A program made the position numbers and the translations under genes. This document shows, piece after piece, positions 13,731 through 13,998 of a DNA stretch of 13,998 nt. The notes below the pieces were generated by a model. That model ran no database searches. It was given only the letters and a program-made list of their open reading frames with translations, and had not been told where the DNA came from. The stretch's first letter is position 1. Each line of letters starts with the position of its first letter. Source of the DNA: Candidatus Methanophagales archaeon (GTDB taxonomy: Archaea > Halobacteriota > Syntropharchaeia > Alkanophagales > Methanospirareceae); contig JACGMN010000137.1 in the NCBI GenBank assembly GCA_014061035.1, forward strand, positions 1 to 13,998, given 5' to 3'.

Positions 13731-13760
13731 ACACTGATTAACACTGATTAACACTGATGA
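13731..13760. repeat. Three tandem ACACTGATTA decamers
   Basis: ACACTGATTA occurs twice, then ACACTGATGA, preceded by the related ACACAGATTGAGACAGATTA (13711-13730). The array lies between the TatD stop and the 3' end of tRNA-Arg. The preceding units look like the same repeat in decayed form. Confidence 0.75.
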
Positions 13761-13811
13761 TAAGAATCAACAATCTCAAATTCAAATTTACAACAATACT
13801 CCTCCGAATAC

Positions 13812-13883
13812 TGCCCCAGCCGGGAATCGAACCCGGATCATAGGCTCCGCAAGCCCATGGGATGTCCATTACCACACTGGGGC
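13812..13883 (-). tRNA. tRNA-Arg (anticodon GCG)
   Basis: The 72-nt sequence has a 7-bp acceptor stem (GCCCCAG/CTGGGGC) and discriminator A with no encoded CCA. The anticodon loop TTGCGGA gives GCG for CGC codons, on a stem TGGGC/GCCTA with one G-U pair. The T arm is perfect (CCGGG TTCGATT CCCGG). The D arm is short: the best pairing I can draw is GTG/CAT, which leaves only one base between acceptor and D stems. No intron. Confidence 0.92.
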
Positions 13884-13897
13884 TGGAACTCACAAGA

Positions 13898-13944
13898 TTT
13901 GTATTTGTTTAGCTGTTCATTAGAATGTTATTAGAATGTTAGAA
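13898..13944. repeat. Dispersed motif plus TTAGAATG units upstream of tRNA-Arg
   Basis: TGTATTTGTTTAGCTGTT (13900-13917) is identical to 6028-6045. It is followed by imperfect direct repeats of TTAGAATGTTA. The remainder of the window after this (to 13998) shows no supported gene; a possible start codon at 13994 is too close to the edge to judge. Confidence 0.5.
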
Positions 13945-13998
13945 TAGATTAATAGATCTACGGTTTAAGAGGATTATGGGGATGAAAATATAAATGCA

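Noticed and set aside
13978..13998. Possible start of another gene (GGGGAT followed by ATG at 13994)
   Set aside because: Only five bases remain before the window edge, so no coding evidence is available.
1..13998. A hidden defence, toxin-antitoxin or biosynthetic system
   Set aside because: Every gene-length region is explained by housekeeping families, repeats or tRNAs; nothing suggests such a system.

Overview
The window is a compact stretch of about 14 kb from an archaeal chromosome. The archaeal markers are Alba, the KEOPS subunit Kae1, Spt5 and SecE of archaeal type, a digeranylgeranylglycerophospholipid-type reductase, FtsZ of archaeal type, T-rich terminators, and GGTGAT-type ribosome binding sites that match the archaeal 16S tail. 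Moderate GC, abundant degenerate intergenic repeats built on GGTTCAN heptamers, and Gly/Ser/Asn expansions inside core enzymes remind me of uncultivated methane- or alkane-oxidising Euryarchaeota (ANME-1/Methanophagales-like). That placement is from memory of such genomes and no methanogenesis gene is present to confirm it.

Layout. 1-1327 (minus): isoprenoid-lipid reductase followed 12 nt later by the start of an agmatinase-like gene that leaves the window. 1505-3225 (plus): kae1 overlapping a fumarase beta subunit (TTGA overlap). 3358-7153 (minus): ftsZ, secE, spt5 and an aconitase, the last overlapping the end of spt5. 7225-7307 (minus): tRNA-Leu(GAG). 7464-8738 (minus): larC. 8739-9046: a repeat-filled divergent promoter region. 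9047-11705 (plus): alba, pyrB, glyA. 11953-13710 (plus): an archaeal coiled-coil protein and a TatD-family metallohydrolase. 13812-13883 (minus): tRNA-Arg(GCG).

The genes are mostly housekeeping: tRNA t6A modification, TCA-cycle steps, division, protein export, transcription elongation, pyrimidine and one-carbon metabolism, nickel-cofactor assembly and chromatin. No defence, secretion or biosynthetic system is visible.

The most interesting content is the repeats. Two copies (7351-7516, 11702-11895) of a non-autonomous element have 15-bp terminal inverted repeats starting GTAA, 8-bp target duplications, variable numbers of GGTTCAN heptamers and an 85-bp core that is 83/85 identical. Both sit at the 3' ends of genes (larC, glyA) and have rewritten the C-termini. 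A related heptamer element at 8768-9010 is itself split by a 107-bp mini-element with a 4-bp duplication, and a matching unsplit site lies at the end of aconitase. Separately, three unrelated enzymes (FumB, PyrB, TatD) carry low-complexity Gly/Ser/Asn insertions encoded by hexanucleotide-like repeats, and the aconitase gene has no standard start codon in front of its conserved N-terminus.
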